64,000 bases of DNA, taken from assembly GCA_018857735.1 (NCBI GenBank), contig JABMCL010000660.1, positions 232,001 to 296,000 of the forward strand, in the 5' to 3' direction. The notes beneath the pieces are model-generated. The model had not been told where the DNA came from. It did no database searches and was given only the letters and a program-made list of their open reading frames with translations. This stretch comes from Alviniconcha marisindica. Its lineage: Eukaryota; Mollusca; Gastropoda; Provannidae. Positions 34,984 to 49,032 of the stretch are shown piece after piece. The first letter of the stretch is position 1. Every line of letters starts with the position of its first letter. Both the position numbers and the translations under genes were made by a program.

Positions 34984-36509
34984 GCGCGCACACTGAGCGC
35001 TGGGAAGTTTGCTTGTTTGTAATTGTTTTTGTTTTTAATTATTACAACACAGAAACACGCACCGGCAATAACTGACGGCAACATGCAATGATACAAATAC
35101 GCCGAATTAAAACATGATGTTATCTATATCTGAACCTGGCTTTCGGGACGGCAGAAAGAGCATACGCACGCCACGCGCGCATGGCGCACGGTCGGTGTGC
35201 CTGCGCATGCATGCAACACACCCACGGAAGTATACTGCACACACTAACCATGATCAAATAATGGATATATTAAACACTTGGACTGAAAGGGATCGGAGAT
35301 GGCATTGAGTGTGGTCAAATGATTTTCGCCACCTACAACAAACATTTCCTCAGTTTCCCCATTCGATGCTCACAATGTTTTACACCTTTATGACTTATAC
35401 TGGTCAATTTAATTTTAAAGACACTCCACCCCCATCGAGAACTGTAGACCAAATCTAGTTTTGTAGATGTCAAGCAAAACCAAAATTGAAGGGAAGCTAC
35501 TCATACATGTAACGTATAGTCTTTCTTGTGACAACGAGTGTGGTCTCCCTTGCTAATATTGCGCGGAAAAAGCGTTGGACACTAATTTGGTTGAAGGTCT
35601 TCGTGCGCTTAGGTTAAAAGTTGAGGGGTTATGAAAAAGAAAAGAATAACACCGGAATGGTTGGTGGATCATAGACAGACTCTTCTTGCCGGATTCGTCA
35701 GTTTCTGATTTTGTTATTTTTAATTTTTTACTAGAGCCAGTAGAGGTCTGCCCTGAAGTACTCATCGTCTCCACCTTTGTGACTTGTGGATATTTGTTAG
35801 CCTTTGAGGTACACAGTGGGGGCAAAAGGCAAGAGACGGTCGGGGGGAGGGACAACAAACACTATGGAGCGAAGGGAATATGTGTGGGGTAAACAATGAA
35901 CACACGACGAAAGAAACCCATCATTGGCATCAAAACTCCAGAACAGTTTGTTGTTATGTTAGTGTTGCAATCTCACACTGTCACAGTCACAGTAATTAGC
36001 ATGTTCCAGTGACGAGTTAATAGGATCCATGGGCCGCTTAGACCAGATATGATCATATGTTTTCTTTCTCATTAACCATATTTTTTGGTGTTGGAATGAA
36101 GCTTTAAAGTATTTGAGTCAGTTAAGAAATTGTATAATCTGTTCAGCTATCAAAATTGGTTTAATAATTCAATGACAGTGTCATACTTAACACTAGTTAC
36201 ACAGTCAGTTATATATATATATATATATCATTGTATGACAGTATTGCTACATAGTGCACTGTATTAGTATACGTAGTCTTTTTTTCTTTTTTCTTTTTTA
36301 GTGTTTCTTGTTTTAACATCTGCAGTATTTTGTGAAGTAACCCACTTTTTGTTGTGCAACTACATTGTTACGATTGTATGCATTTTAATTTTTATGCATT
36401 TAATATAAATTGGATGGGGAGGAAGAGGTTGCTATCTAGTATTAATTCAAACATGAAAACATCAACATATCACAAAGTCAGTGATGAAATCTGTTATTGT
36501 GTTTTGCAG
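32516..36509. other. Unassigned region with (CA)n blocks, upstream of apn1
   Basis: The region holds CT/poly-G tracts at 33110-33300 and a poly-C run at about 34360-34379. A dense (CA)n cluster interrupted by unique pieces spans 34424-34990. A repeat at about 33840-34040 resembles 47775-47995. At 35553-35858 (-) a serine/lysine-rich frame (SSKKLKITKSETDESGKKSL) might be an exon but matches nothing I recognise. The apn1 first noncoding exon and promoter probably lie in the right part. Confidence 0.45.
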
Positions 36510-36587
36510 AACAACCTTGTCACACACCCCAAGGAAAACATCACATCTGGTTGATCAACTGTATCCAATTCCAAGAACTTGAAGAAG

Positions 36588-38963
36588 ATGGGCAGGACAA
36601 AGAAGTCAAGTCGGCTGTCGCCAAAAGAAGCAGCACCTGCCCAGAATGTGGATATTCTGACAAAATCAAGGCAAACAAGAAACACAAAAACTTTGGTGCA
36701 CGTTACAGCACATACAGTGGCCACAGAAGAATACCAGGAACTCACCAAGCCTGTGAAGACTGACACAAGCTGCTGCAGCTCAGCAAAAAAAGTAACTGTT
36801 GCCAAACCATCTCTGAGGCGAAAGAGAAAGTTGGCAGAGGAGCAGACTGAAGAGAGTGGCCAGGATGACCGGTTAACAATGAATACACCAAACAAAAAGA
36901 AACGTTCAGTGATGAGAAGTGGCATTCATTCATCTCATGGCAAAGTCAGTGGAAGTTCAAACCTGACCATTAAGCAGGTGAATGTCCCCAGTGCTGAAAA
37001 ACAAGGTTCCTATTCTGGAGCCAGTGCAGCACCAAAAGTGGAAGGATCTGATTCTGATAAACCCAGTCCAAGATCAGCAAATGCAAAAAGGAAATCAAAA
37101 AAAGACCTCAGCTACTCTACCTGTAGTGCTGCTGACAATGAAACAGCTGAGCAAAAAGAAAGGGCATTAAATGATGAGGATAGTCACAGTGGAAGTGGGC
37201 ATGTCAGAACTGGATCGGGAAAGCTGGTTGGGGCACACTGTTCTATTGCAGGTTAGTATAATTATAGTACATGTACCACGGTAGTTAGTCAATGTTAATA
37301 CAATAATACTTAGTTACACACAAACATACATTATGGTACATAATACATATATATATGTCTGACTGATGTGCTGAACTTCTGACCCCTTGCTTTCCCAATT
37401 CCCTTGGCATACATCTATATCATATATATATTATATTATATATATAAATATTTAGCAGTCAGTATGTCAGCCGCACAGCTGTTAATGTTGCTGGCTTAGT
37501 TTTGTCTTCAGTTTGTGTACATGTACATATGTGTGAATTATGCATACATGTGTATATCGGTTTTATATATATATATATATATATTACAGTCTCTGGGATG
37601 GTCAGTAATGGCTATTTGTGTGACCCATTAAAGAGACTGCACTGTGAGTGTGATTTTGACTCTGGAATTTCAGCAACTAAATTTACACACCAACTCTGAC
37701 CCCTGTGTGATTAACAAAATCAGATGCATCAGTTGTAACACTAAAGCAAAAGTATTAACAATTTGACATACATTTGTGCACTCATTATTATATTACCAGT
37801 ATTACTATTAGTATTAATTGCCCACAGTAATAAGTTTTTTTTTTTTTTTTTAAAGTTATGCAAACAGGTGAGTCTTGCTCAGTTGCAAACTCCAAGCACT
37901 GGTTTACGACATCCTCTTTCAACCACTGCCGTATCCAGTTACGCCATATGCTCCAGAAAACTCAGCTAACGAGCAGTTTTTTATTGGTGCTCAAACAGTA
38001 GTAAGTTTGTTACAAACAACTCAAATAAAACAAGGCATGTCATTTATAGCCGCCAAGAAAGTTTACACCAGCACAAATAAAGCTACGATCGTTTGAATTG
38101 AGACAGAACTTTTTTTTACCCGGGGTGGATGCGTCTCATGTTTATGTGCATGCTTGGGCGCTAGGTTGCTTCTACAGACATATTAGTACCCGAACCTTTC
38201 GGAGGGTGCTGACCGCGTCGGTGGACAACTGCATAGAGATAAAGAGTACCACTTCAGTGGCGTAACTAAATCTGGCAGAGTTTGGAGGAAGGTGCCGGAA
38301 AGCAATGCTCAGAGTGTGGTTCAGTTGCTGGCTATGTATGCTGCCTGTAAATGTATTTGGTCATTATGCAAGCCTAACTTATGTTCTGTGGATAATTATA
38401 ACAGTAAACATGTCTACAACAGGTGGTCTACACAAGGCAGTTGAGGAAGCTGTTTCTATGGGTGGTCGAGCCTTTGGTCTATTTTTGAGATCACAGCGAA
38501 CATGGACAACAAAACCCTTGGATCCAGAGGCAGCTGAGAAGTTTAAAGTTGCATGCAAGGTACATTGATATTAATGATATTGATAATATATATAAAACTG
38601 ATAAAAATCAAAGAAAAACAACAAATCGTCATAAAAGTTCCAAAAAATTTTTTGGCTGCTGCCTTCCTCGTGGGTTTATTCTTAACAACTGAACATGGGT
38701 AAAAATACAGTTCACACAACGATTCTAAAATACCAGGTGACTAAAATTCTAAGAATAAAAAAACGACTAAGAGTAAGACCAAACTAACTGTTTACAAAGA
38801 GTCCAACTCGGCTTGTGAGTCATACCACTCCCATTACCCCTTTCTCTATCATGCTATCCATCTCTGCCCGCACCACCCCCACCCCCTTCCTTTATTGTTT
38901 CTTCCTAGGTTATTCCTATTGTAATTGTTACCACTCTACAAACAAATATATATTATATATATC

Positions 38964-39010
<47 letters not shown>

Positions 39011-40345
39011 GTTTAAGACCTACTACTATTAGTAGTATTACTACTGCTAGAAAAGTGTGTAACCCCTCTCCCCAACTTGTTCTTAAATTATTTTAGTTGG
39101 CTGATGTGCTGTGTGTGCATACATGTGCATGTATTCATGTGTGTGTGTATATATATTTTATTATTTGTGTGTGCAGCTGTAATGTAGGTCTTGCCTGTTT
39201 AGCTTCTTGTGATTTGAACTGCTTGTAGCTGTAGTCATATTTATTATTTCCACTCGAGGTGTCTCAGCGTGAATGTATTTGAATTTTGTACAGCATGCAG
39301 GGTTAATTTTTTCTAATGTTACTGTTACTGTGTTAGAGGTTTGCACTTTATAAATATTTCATTGTTATAATATAGATGGATGGATGGATGGATAGATAGA
39401 CAGATATGCAGTGGGATCTATTACTGGGTGTGTTCCACTTCTAGTTACTTGTTTCAGCGTAAAGAATTTTTCTTTTTGAAACTTTTGCCTTTTTTTCTTT
39501 TTCAGATTCATTAAGACAAACGCCGTATGAATGCATAAGTTACTGTTTTGCGCCACAGAAAAGAAAGCGAATTCATCCTTGTATTTTCCATTTTAACCAT
39601 AAAATGTCAGAAAGAAGCAGTTGTCTGTAAACTGTATGGTATTATGAATTGTGGCTGAGTTGTCAGTGAAGCAGGACTTTGGTATTTCTGTGCAGTAATG
39701 GGTTTAGGTTTTGCAGTTCTCTACAACACTAGGCTAGTTCTAACAGAAGTAAAGCCATTGAAACCATGTATTTATGCTAATGAGATCTAGATAAATTGAA
39801 GGTTTTATAATTGTAATGTTGTAATTATAAAATGTTTCCACCTGGAAGTCTACTACATTATGCCCTGCAAGATATTTATGGGTGAGTGCAAGGTTTTTGG
39901 CAGTCATCATAAATGTGGAGGTGGCCATCCCATTCAGGCAGCTGTATTCCATATTCAAGGCTATGCTGTCGCAGCATAATCACTGAAGTCCCCAAAAGCA
40001 TGTAATCCCAAGTTCTCAGTGGCAGACATGTATAGGTCTGTAAGTGGGTTTTGCATGCTGACTGAATTTATCTGGAGTCATCCATATAACTGGTACACTG
40101 CCAGGGAATTTTGTTGTTTTACTTCATTACAACCTAAAATTGTGATGCACACTATACACCTTTTGTTATGGATACTGTTTCAGAAACATGGCTTTCCCCC
40201 CAAGTCTATCCTACCCCATGGGTCCTACCTGATGAACTGTGGCTCTCCCAACCCAGAAACCCTGAAGAAGAGCAGAGATGCCTTGCTGGAGGAACTCATG
40301 AGATGTGAAGCATTGGGAATCACACTCTACAATTTCCACCCTGGT

Positions 40346-40398
<53 letters not shown>

Positions 40399-43300
40399 CA
40401 GCTGTCAACCTCTTTTGGGAGTAAACCTTGGTCCAGTGTTTGTGGTAGGTAGGTAGGTAGTGTTGCTTAATGTCCTCAGATGTCAGTTGACATATTAGGG
40501 ACAAGCTGAGACCACTGCCAAAGCATGGTTCAATATAGCTTTACGTCCACGGAAACCAGAAGGCTCGTTAGGACGGACAGCCCAGGACGGCCACCTCGAC
40601 TCTCACACAGCTTCTGAACTATGCCAGTGTTTGTGAAACTGTATTTCCCTTATGGAGGCCAGGGTCTTTTGTTTTTCGCTGGTGGCAGCAGCATTTTGAA
40701 TTCCAACGGCATGTGTGGCAGTGGAAGGAAGAAGCAATGTTGTGCTGAATACACATGCACGACTTCATATCTCACTTCCAACAAGATTTCTTAGCCTATT
40801 GTACTAGGCCAGTCAGTGTGCATTTGGTGATTGGTGAGTGTCGGCTGCTTGTTCAACAGTTTTTCAGTCTTTTTGTTAGTTTAAAACAACAACAAAATCT
40901 CATGAAAATTATGTTTTCCTGTATCCATTTTCCAATATGGCCATATTCCCCCCAAAATAATGAAAAACTGTATTTTATACTGGTAAACTGTATGGGTTGA
41001 CAGGTATGGTGTGTGTGTGTGCATGTGAGAGAGAGAGAGAGAGTAAACGTGTGGTTGGGCATGCATGTGCTCAGTACAAAGTATTTGACATTGTGGTCTG
41101 TGCTGTTCTGGGCACATACTTTCACTGTCCACTGACCATCATGTTTTTCTGGTTTGTGTGCATATGTGCCAGTGTCTGGGTATGATGTGTAAGGAATACA
41201 ATATTTGCTATGTTCATATATATATATATTATTTTTTGAGATTTGTATGCATACATTGTGGTGATCTTGTAAAGCATGGTGTACTCACCCCTGTCAGCAA
41301 AATACCACACTATAGAAATAACCTCTACCATTATGTATGAACTTGAACACCTGCATGTCCATGTGCTTGTGTAGTCATTTTTCTTCTGTGCATGTGTAAT
41401 CTTTGAATTGTGACTGTGCACTGTGTTTGACTGTGGCAGGCTCCACATGTGGTGAGATCGGTGTAGAGGAGTGCCTGGACAGAATTGCAGACTCCATCAA
41501 CTGGGCTCATGGAGAGACCCGGTTTGTCACCACAGGTAAAGTGTGTTGTCATGATGGATGAAAGATTCCATTCTCCATTCGTGAGAATATTCATGAGGGA
41601 GATTCATGTTGGGTCTGAAAAGCGAAAGTGGGATGGGGCACAGTGTTGATCTGAAGTCATTCTCAATTAGCTAGGGTGACAAAATTGATCCTGTTGCCTA
41701 CTCGGTTTGAACTGTGGTCCATCATCCATCTCAGTCTTTATTAACCACTTCTTCTCCCTCTTGCCCAGCTATGGGTATCTGTGAAAAGGTATTTTGCTGT
41801 TATCCTTGGAATTCCAAAAAAGGAAGAAGCAGAACACAGTGGTACTACCAGTATGCTAATGATTTGTGTCTTCATCACATATTTGTGATTGCTCAGCCAT
41901 TTTGTTGACTGCAGTATTCACCTGCATTCTAACCTCACTTTCCATTTAGTGACCCACATGACCTCGCCTATGAAGAATGACTTCAGGCCAATGCTATGCT
42001 CAGTTTTGCTGTTGATTTCATGATCTCATTTACTGATTAAGAATGCTACATTAGCACAGGGCAGGTTGTTAAAGAGCATCTTATAAAAGATGATGCTCTT
42101 ATGAAAATGCATCATGCCTGCACTGATAGTAATACCAAAGTCTCAAGAACTGTTGGACACACTTCAGATTTTAAGTACCCTGAATCACACGCTCAAAAAC
42201 CATTTGCTCTGGTCACGTGATACTGAATATCAAAGAATTTCCAATGACTTCAGGGTACTTTTCCTTTGAAAAGGATATAAACTCGGATACTGTTGACTGG
42301 AAACTTCTGTCCTGTGCAGTGGTGGAGAACATGTCTTGCCAGGGCAACACAGTGGGAGGTCGTTTTGAGGAACTGAAGGGCATCATTGACCGTGTCAAAG
42401 ACAAGACCCGCATTGGAATCTGTCTTGATACCTGTCATGCGTTTGCTGCAGGTATTTCACTCTTTTTGTTGGTGTCACAGACTCATGCTCACAGCTCCAC
42501 ATGACTCTAGAAGGCCCAGGTCTTCATGCCTATCAGTGTCTTTCACTATACAGTCAAACCTTGTGTCTGATTTTCTTTTTCTTTATAGAGTCTGTTAGTG
42601 TTATTGGATGTTATCATACAGTCAGCTGTATAACAGGGCAAAATAAAGTCTAACATGGTAATGTAAATGATGATGCAGAAGGAAACCTGCATTGAAGAAT
42701 AAAAAATGCATGTTCACAGTGCAGGGGTTGGGGAGAACAAAGCATACAGTTTTACACACTCATTGTAAGACTAAGAAGCACATGCGACCTGACACAGAGT
42801 AAAGACAAGTGGGAAGGAGAATTACATACAAGCTACAAATTGTACAATGAAAGAAGTGCATCTTGAGAGTAGACTGAAAAGAATGACTAGAGCCTGTCTC
42901 CCTGGTGCTCTGAACATGGTATTCTATTGGGAAAGGGCAATAGAAAGCAATAATTATGTCTGAAGGCTTGATGGCCATATCTTTGTGTACAGTCCTTGGG
43001 CCCATGAATGTCAGGAAATGATTTGCTCACCAGTCAGAGAGAATGTGATGGGGTGTCTGGTAGAATGAGCTCAGAGAGATAGAGTGGCAGGTTTTCATGG
43101 GCAGAGCAATAAGTAACCAAAAACAGCTCATGGAGAATATGGTCATGCACGGGCAGCCAGCACAGCTGTCTGAGAGTAGGGGGGATGTGATCATGATATA
43201 CTCTATTGGGCGATTCAGGCAGGGTTGTTAACTCCCTTGACTCTTGCCCGGCATCGCTTAAGTCCCTTGGCTGCTTTTACTTCTGGTGCGTACTTTCTTC

Positions 43301-45430
43301 ACAATGGAAGGCGGTGACAGTGAATTTTATGAATTTTACACTGCCAACTTTAAAGGCATTTTTTGAGGCCCGTAGTCATGTGTATGGAAATAAGCAATAA
43401 CTTGTTGCACGTGCTATATGATGCCCCAAAACGCATTTTTTTTCTACAAACTTGCGACCTTCTGGTCAGCCAAAAAAACGATGCAAAGATACTTTTTCCC
43501 ACCCTCCATCCCCTTTCCATGGTAATTTTTGCAACTGCAACAGTATTGCCATTTGTACAGCTTCGCAATTCTAGGTTCAACTTCCACTGTTATAGTCTTA
43601 TACACAGCGTGAAGCAACGCCTACTCAGAAATCAGCCAAGCAAGCAGAAATTAGAAAGGCAAAATTCCTGGCTGCAAGGGAAGCATGTATAATTCAGGCT
43701 TGAAAGAGGCTTCTGAGGCTTATGTATAATTCAGGCTTAGCATGCTGTTTTGAGATACTGAATACTCCTTTTTTTCTGTATCATGAATGAGGTATAACTA
43801 CTTGAAAAGCACATTATAAGACCATTATATACTGAACTGAAATTTTAATGGGAATGGTTGAAATAAAGTAGACACAGTTTGGTTTGAGCAAGATGAAATG
43901 AATTGTACTTGGTCTTTTATTCTGACTTTGATTTTCTTTCAGGATTTGATCTGTCTTCCAAAGAAGGATTTGAGAAGTTTGTAGCAGACTTTGACAAAAT
44001 TGTTGGGTTTCAGTACCTTAGAGCAATGCACCTCAATGATTCTAAAGGTAAGCAAAAAGCTGGCAGAATGTACATGTATATGGTGCAACACTCACAACAG
44101 AGACTTCCTCTGAGATTCCACTACATTCAATTTAGATGGATTCAAAAGTCCTGGGTACACTTGTTAAAGATATGTTTCGGACTAATATAAGTTTCTGTTT
44201 GAAGGAACCAACCTTTTCAAAATGTCTTTTGCCCAAGAAGGCCAGCCATTCTCCAACAGGCAAAAGAGATCAAAATAAAAACTCAAAATCACACCCTGAA
44301 GGGAGGCTGGGGATGTCTGATGTTACCCCATGTCTGCAAAATCAGGGCTGTCATTTGATTCCCCTTTCTTGTTTTTCTGCTTAGTCCTCTTGCTCTTTCT
44401 GTCTTGTCATTTTTCTCCTAATGGTCCATTCTCCTTTTTTCCAGAAATTTTTCAAACATTCTTAGTTAAGGGTTAGGGTTTTTTGTATGGCTCTTGCTGA
44501 GCAGCTAGGAGATGATAGTTGGTATGTACAGCTTGCTGCCATATGGCACTGGTACTTGCCAGTATGCATTTACATAAAATAATGTTTTTTCTTCTCTTTT
44601 TTTCCTTCCCATTCCTTTTTTATATATTAAAAAAAATCTTGTATTGATAGACGAAATGGTTGACGACACCAGCATGTTCTAGCCTCACATTCTTTTAACA
44701 GGGGTAATACTGAAGGAACTATTTGAAAATTTGCGTTTGATGCTTGTGTATGCACATTTTGTTTCATATTTGTGTAGGGATGGGTTTTGTGGATTGACTT
44801 GAGAAAGGGTTTATATACAGAGAGAATTTTGAAATGTGCATTTGCTTTGAACATATTTTGATTGTCCTGAGGTGACCCTGTGCAGTTGACAGGACATTAA
44901 AATCCAGTTACTCTAACTCACTCCAAATCAATTTCTTGTTGTTGAAAGTGCTCCATTGATTTTATTTTTAGTGTAAAATCCTACTTATGTCTGTGGTGGT
45001 TAGTAGTACATAATGTAGAAAACACTGTCAAGTGTCACAGTTGACCAAATGGCTACCCACAGCCTCCTTGACCTTGTTCCTGCAGTCATACACGTCATCC
45101 ATGGGGCAGTGTGTGCAACATGAGCAAGCTTGGACTCTTGTCAGTCCTGCTACTCATCACCCATGAAACAAGGATTAAAAACTAAATATAAAACCAAGGA
45201 GGTGTTTTCTAACACAGTCCTGGATTTGACTTTTTTACTTTGATCTCTTGTCCTTTGGGGAAATACTTGTTTTGAGAAGGCTAGTTCCTTAGAAATGATT
45301 TTCATGGTTCTAGACAGTGTGTGTGTGTGTGTGTCCTGGATTTGACTTTTTTACTTTGATCTCTTGTCCTTTGGGGAAATACTTGTTTTGAGAAGGCTAG
45401 TTCCTTAGAAATGATTTTCATGGTTCTAGA

Positions 45431-45464
<34 letters not shown>

Positions 45465-46302
45465 ATGTGTGTGTGTGTGTGTGATGTTTTCTTTACTATG
45501 TACTAAAAGACTAGTTCACCTGGTGATTAATGACATTTAGAATTGAATTTCTGGTGGTGAATGCCTCCCCATAGAATTTGTGACATGCACACAATTTGCT
45601 ACAAACAGGATACAGCCAGGTTCTGTGTCCAAGGCTACTTTTTAGTGGTTAAAGTTCTCCATGCTCCCACAAACATAGCACACTTCCACCATGGACATTT
45701 TGGCTTGGACATCCCAACCAGGATATTTCAGCCTAGGACCAGTTGACAGAAGCATTTTTTTGCCCTTTAGGACAGTTCAGCAACAAAATATTTCGCACTT
45801 GTGTGTGATTTTCAACACATTTAAACCAATGATATGCAGGTCATGCACTTCTGTTGAGCCAAATGCATCACAAATGACAATAGAAAACTCTTGCTGTGTC
45901 AAGTCAACAGTGATTATTAGTTATGCAAAAATGGTGAATACCATAACATTGTATGCGTTCTAGAGTTTTGGCCCGATGTGTGAATTCTGTTGTCAAACTG
46001 AACAGCATTGAGGCACATGTATTCTGTAATCATTTAACAATTTTTTATTGTACACAAGTGATTTAAGGCTCATTTCTGTTTTTAGATTACTGCATCAGAA
46101 TTCTATTAACTGTCTTTTTGTGCATGAAGGTGGCCTGGGGTGTCACCTGGACCGCCATGAGAACATCGGCAAGGGGCATATTGGAATTGAGGGATTTCGC
46201 CGCATCATGACAGAACCTCGCTTTGACGGCATTCCTATGATTCTTGAAACACCATTGGGCGATTATGCTGCAGAGATACGGACTCTCAACAAATTGACTT
46301 AG
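36588..46302 (+). CDS. apn1: Endonuclease IV (AP endonuclease, Nfo/Apn1 family)
   Basis: Seven coding exons: 36588-37251, 38423-38559, 40184-40343, 41440-41535, 42320-42451, 43943-44047 and 46130-46302, giving 488 residues. An in-frame stop at 36552 fixes the first ATG at 36588, and an acceptor near 36509 implies an upstream noncoding exon. Residues 1-210 are a disordered, basic, Ser/Lys-rich extension with NLS-like SLRRKRKL and NKKKRS. Residues 212-488 are the TIM-barrel endonuclease, starting [10 protein letters not shown]. All nine zinc ligands of the family are present: H279 (LPHGSY), H319 (NFHPGS), E355 (VVENMS), D389 and H392 (CLDTCHAF), H426 (MHLNDSK), D439 and H441 (LDRHENIG), and E471 (ILETP). 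The enzyme cleaves DNA 5' of abasic sites and removes 3' blocks in base-excision repair; a nuclear role is inferred from the basic extension. Vertebrates lack this family; nematode apn-1 and yeast Apn1 are relatives. Confidence 0.95.
40344..40397 (+). repeat. (GT)n microsatellite at an apn1 5' splice site
   Basis: Exon 3 of apn1 ends at 40343 and the intron begins gtggtgtgtgtgtg, running straight into about 50 bp of (GT)n. The donor site lacks the usual GTRAGT. The phase of the next exon (41440) requires this junction or one three bases away. Confidence 0.85.
40461..40621 (+). repeat. Dispersed repeat family, copy 2
   Basis: It begins tgttgcttaatgtcctcag and continues through gacatattagggacaagctg to cctcgactctcacacagctt. 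It is the same family as 14471-14606, 53420-53581 and 53602-53741, and lies within apn1 intron 3. Confidence 0.88.
45218..45450 (+). repeat. 116-bp tandem duplication in apn1 intron 6
   Basis: The segment starting tcctggatttgactttttta at 45218 repeats essentially without change at 45334, each copy ending in tctagacagtgtgtgtgtg. The second copy has an expanded GT tail. The identity implies a recent duplication, perhaps through slippage at the GT tract. Confidence 0.95.
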
Positions 46303-48264
46303 TGCACGGTTGATGTTGGAGTTATGCTGTAGGGGTGGATCCATACTCTCAACACACTGTCCAAAAAGGATGAGGACCTCATTTCAGTAACTAGACAAAC
46401 TGTGCCTTCTTGGTATTTCAAACTACAGTACACCTCAGGTTTGGCCATCATTTTCAGTTTCTAGTAGTTGTTTGTATCGTTCCCTTTGCCTTGTACGTGT
46501 TGTAATGGAACCAAAATTACCTTTCTGTTCTCCTGTTTTGAGGTGTGGTCAGGGTGGCATATTTGTGTCGTGCAATGTTCAAGCATGCGCAGTGGTTGTT
46601 TTACTTTTTCCTGGAGACAAATATGCAAAGACCAACAAATATGCATGCACCTGCCTGTGTGTGTGGTGAGGTGGGGGGTTGCGAGAAATACAGTATTGTT
46701 GTTTTTATATACATTTTTGTTGATCTTGTACAGCATCGTGTGCTCACCCTTGTCTTGAGATACTGAAATGACTGCTATTATTATTTTTTATGTACAGCTA
46801 TATCAATAGAGAGAGAGCAACAACACACACACGCACAGAAAAAGAGAGACAGTTAAACTTCTCATGCCCTGATCAAAAAATGCAGAGGAATCATTCTGCC
46901 AAAGGTGTTGTAGCAAGATACAGCTTTATGTTGTGAAATGGCTAATGTTGTGTCTGTGTGCATACCTTGTCATGGCTTTCTTCCCAAACATGAACACAGG
47001 ACACAGGAGTGACTATCTTCACATACATGTTACTATTCCAAAGTTGCATGCATGCAGCAACTGACACTTCCGGGGCTGAACCGGTCTACGAAAGCTGTAT
47101 AACATGATAGGGGCTACATTCACTTTGTTCATGTAACAGATAATGTTGTATCCATCCTGTAAATGTGTATCTGCCTTGACACAATTTTGTAACACGGAGA
47201 TAAGAGCATTAAACCATAGATATAGATATGTGTATGTGTGCATATTCATGAATTTATATGCCAGTGGCCCAGTTATGTTTGCGATTATTAAAATAGATTC
47301 CATTGTATTCTATTTACATTTCTTCATATGACTGTGAGATGATGTGTTTGCATGTAATAACTTTTGGTTTTAAAGAAGAATAAACATTACACTACAGACA
47401 GCAAATACCCAGCTAACTTGTTTCTACTACATCCCAGAAATGGTTTACCAAAAAACACACATAAGAGTTGCATTAAAATCAAGTGTGCATCTGATTTTTA
47501 ATAGATTTTTTTTTTTAAGTGTTCCATGTACAGAATAAATGCACTATATACATGGGTATTGTAAATGGCCAGTTTTCAACATATTTTAAACAATGGTAAG
47601 TGCTGGGTTTTTTTTGGTTGCATTCATTTTGTTAAAGTTATGAGACAAACGCAACTAAATGTAGTGAGAGCTTATGCAGATCCTACAAAGCTACAGCAAG
47701 AAAAAAAAGTAACTTACAGTTTTATCATCTTTCTGATTTTTAAATTTGTAATTTGACATTGCTGCATTTCTGTTAGGAGACACTGAGACACAGATGTCAA
47801 GCCATGACTGATGCATGTGGTGGCCACATATGGTACTGAACTTGTTTTTTTTCTTCAAAATGACCCCAAGCTGATAGAAGAAGCAGAGGCAACCATCCGT
47901 GACAATGTCACTTTCAACCTGTTTCAGTATTTTAACAATTCAATAACATTTCTTTTGCTCATTTCATCACATTCAGTAAAAAAAATTATAGAATGAAAAC
48001 TGTACCTGGTAAGTTACTTTTTGTGTTAAGTATACAATGTGTCAAATACTTTAACAAAGTCGGTCATAAAACCCAGGCTTTATCCATAATAAACACATGT
48101 TTATTGCACCATTTTATGTGGGGAGATAGAATGATGTGCACATATCAGATGACAAAATAAAAATAAAGTGCATACATCAGATGTGTCTTTAGAACTGGCA
48201 ATACCAAATGGGTCCCCATCAAACAAAATAAACATGTGAAATTTACATGCTTGCTTTTTACACC

Positions 48265-48316
<52 letters not shown>

Positions 48317-49032
48317 TGGTACGTATCTTGATCATACCAACAAACAAATTCTGTTCAACTCATTCTAGCATTCATTTCACTCATCATGCTAATTTCATAA
48401 ATGTCAGGACCATTCTCCACCTGTTCAGCTAAGTAAAGTGAGGGGAGTGCATTATTCACAAATTCCTCATAACAATTCTGACCAAATTGGCACTGAAAAG
48501 CAGTGTCAGCTTTAAAGTTACTGATTTTTTGCTACACAAAACTTCCCTGTATACAGCCAAATGCCACGTACATATAAAAAACATTGACAACTTGACGTCA
48601 TCTCAAAAAGTCTGTTACACTTTGGGGGCCAAAGGTGTCGCAAAAGACTAAAGAATGCTGAACTTGTTTTAAACCACACAAAAAGCTAATAGTAAGTAAT
48701 AGCTAATTATTTTTTTATGAAAAAAAGAGCATAACTACATAAACAGGCATGTTTCAAAACACTCCTTGTTTCATTCAAACCTGAATGCATCTAAAATTCA
48801 GATTGTTTTCCGATTTTAGCTCAAACACCTGCTCATCCTGGACTTTAGTAATTTGCTCAGTAACGTCATGTTAAATTTTCTTCACTGATAGTGTTACTGT
48901 ATATAGCATACAATATGTTTATATACATGCACAAATCATAATCAAACTGAAAACTATTTTTAAAATGGAAAAAAAGCCTTTTGGGAGACTGAATGCAGAT
49001 GGGCCACAATCATGCGTTGCCTACGGCTATGG
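46303..49032. other. Convergent intergenic region between apn1 and LAMTOR2
   Basis: The apn1 3' untranslated region probably runs to an AATAAA at 47379-47384. The LAMTOR2 3' untranslated region runs into the right part on the minus strand. A (CA)n lies at about 48267-48313. At 47775-47995 there is a copy of the repeat seen at 33840-34040 (shared words ggtactgaac, gaccccaagctgat and gaggcaacc). No additional gene is visible. Confidence 0.5.
47379..47384 (+). terminator. Candidate apn1 polyadenylation signal
   Basis: An AATAAA hexamer lies about 1.08 kb after the apn1 stop codon. It is the first clear hexamer I found in that direction; use of the site is inferred. Confidence 0.35.

Noticed and set aside
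35553..35858. Serine/lysine-rich minus-strand frame as a divergent gene with apn1
   Set aside because: Low-complexity composition, no recognisable domain and no convincing splice partners; kept only as a note in the spacer entry.
36494..36925. Minus-strand 143-codon frame
   Set aside because: It lies antisense to apn1 exon 1 and has no family resemblance.
40211..40504. Minus-strand frame with THTHTH stretch
   Set aside because: It is antisense to apn1 exon 3 plus the (GT)n tract.
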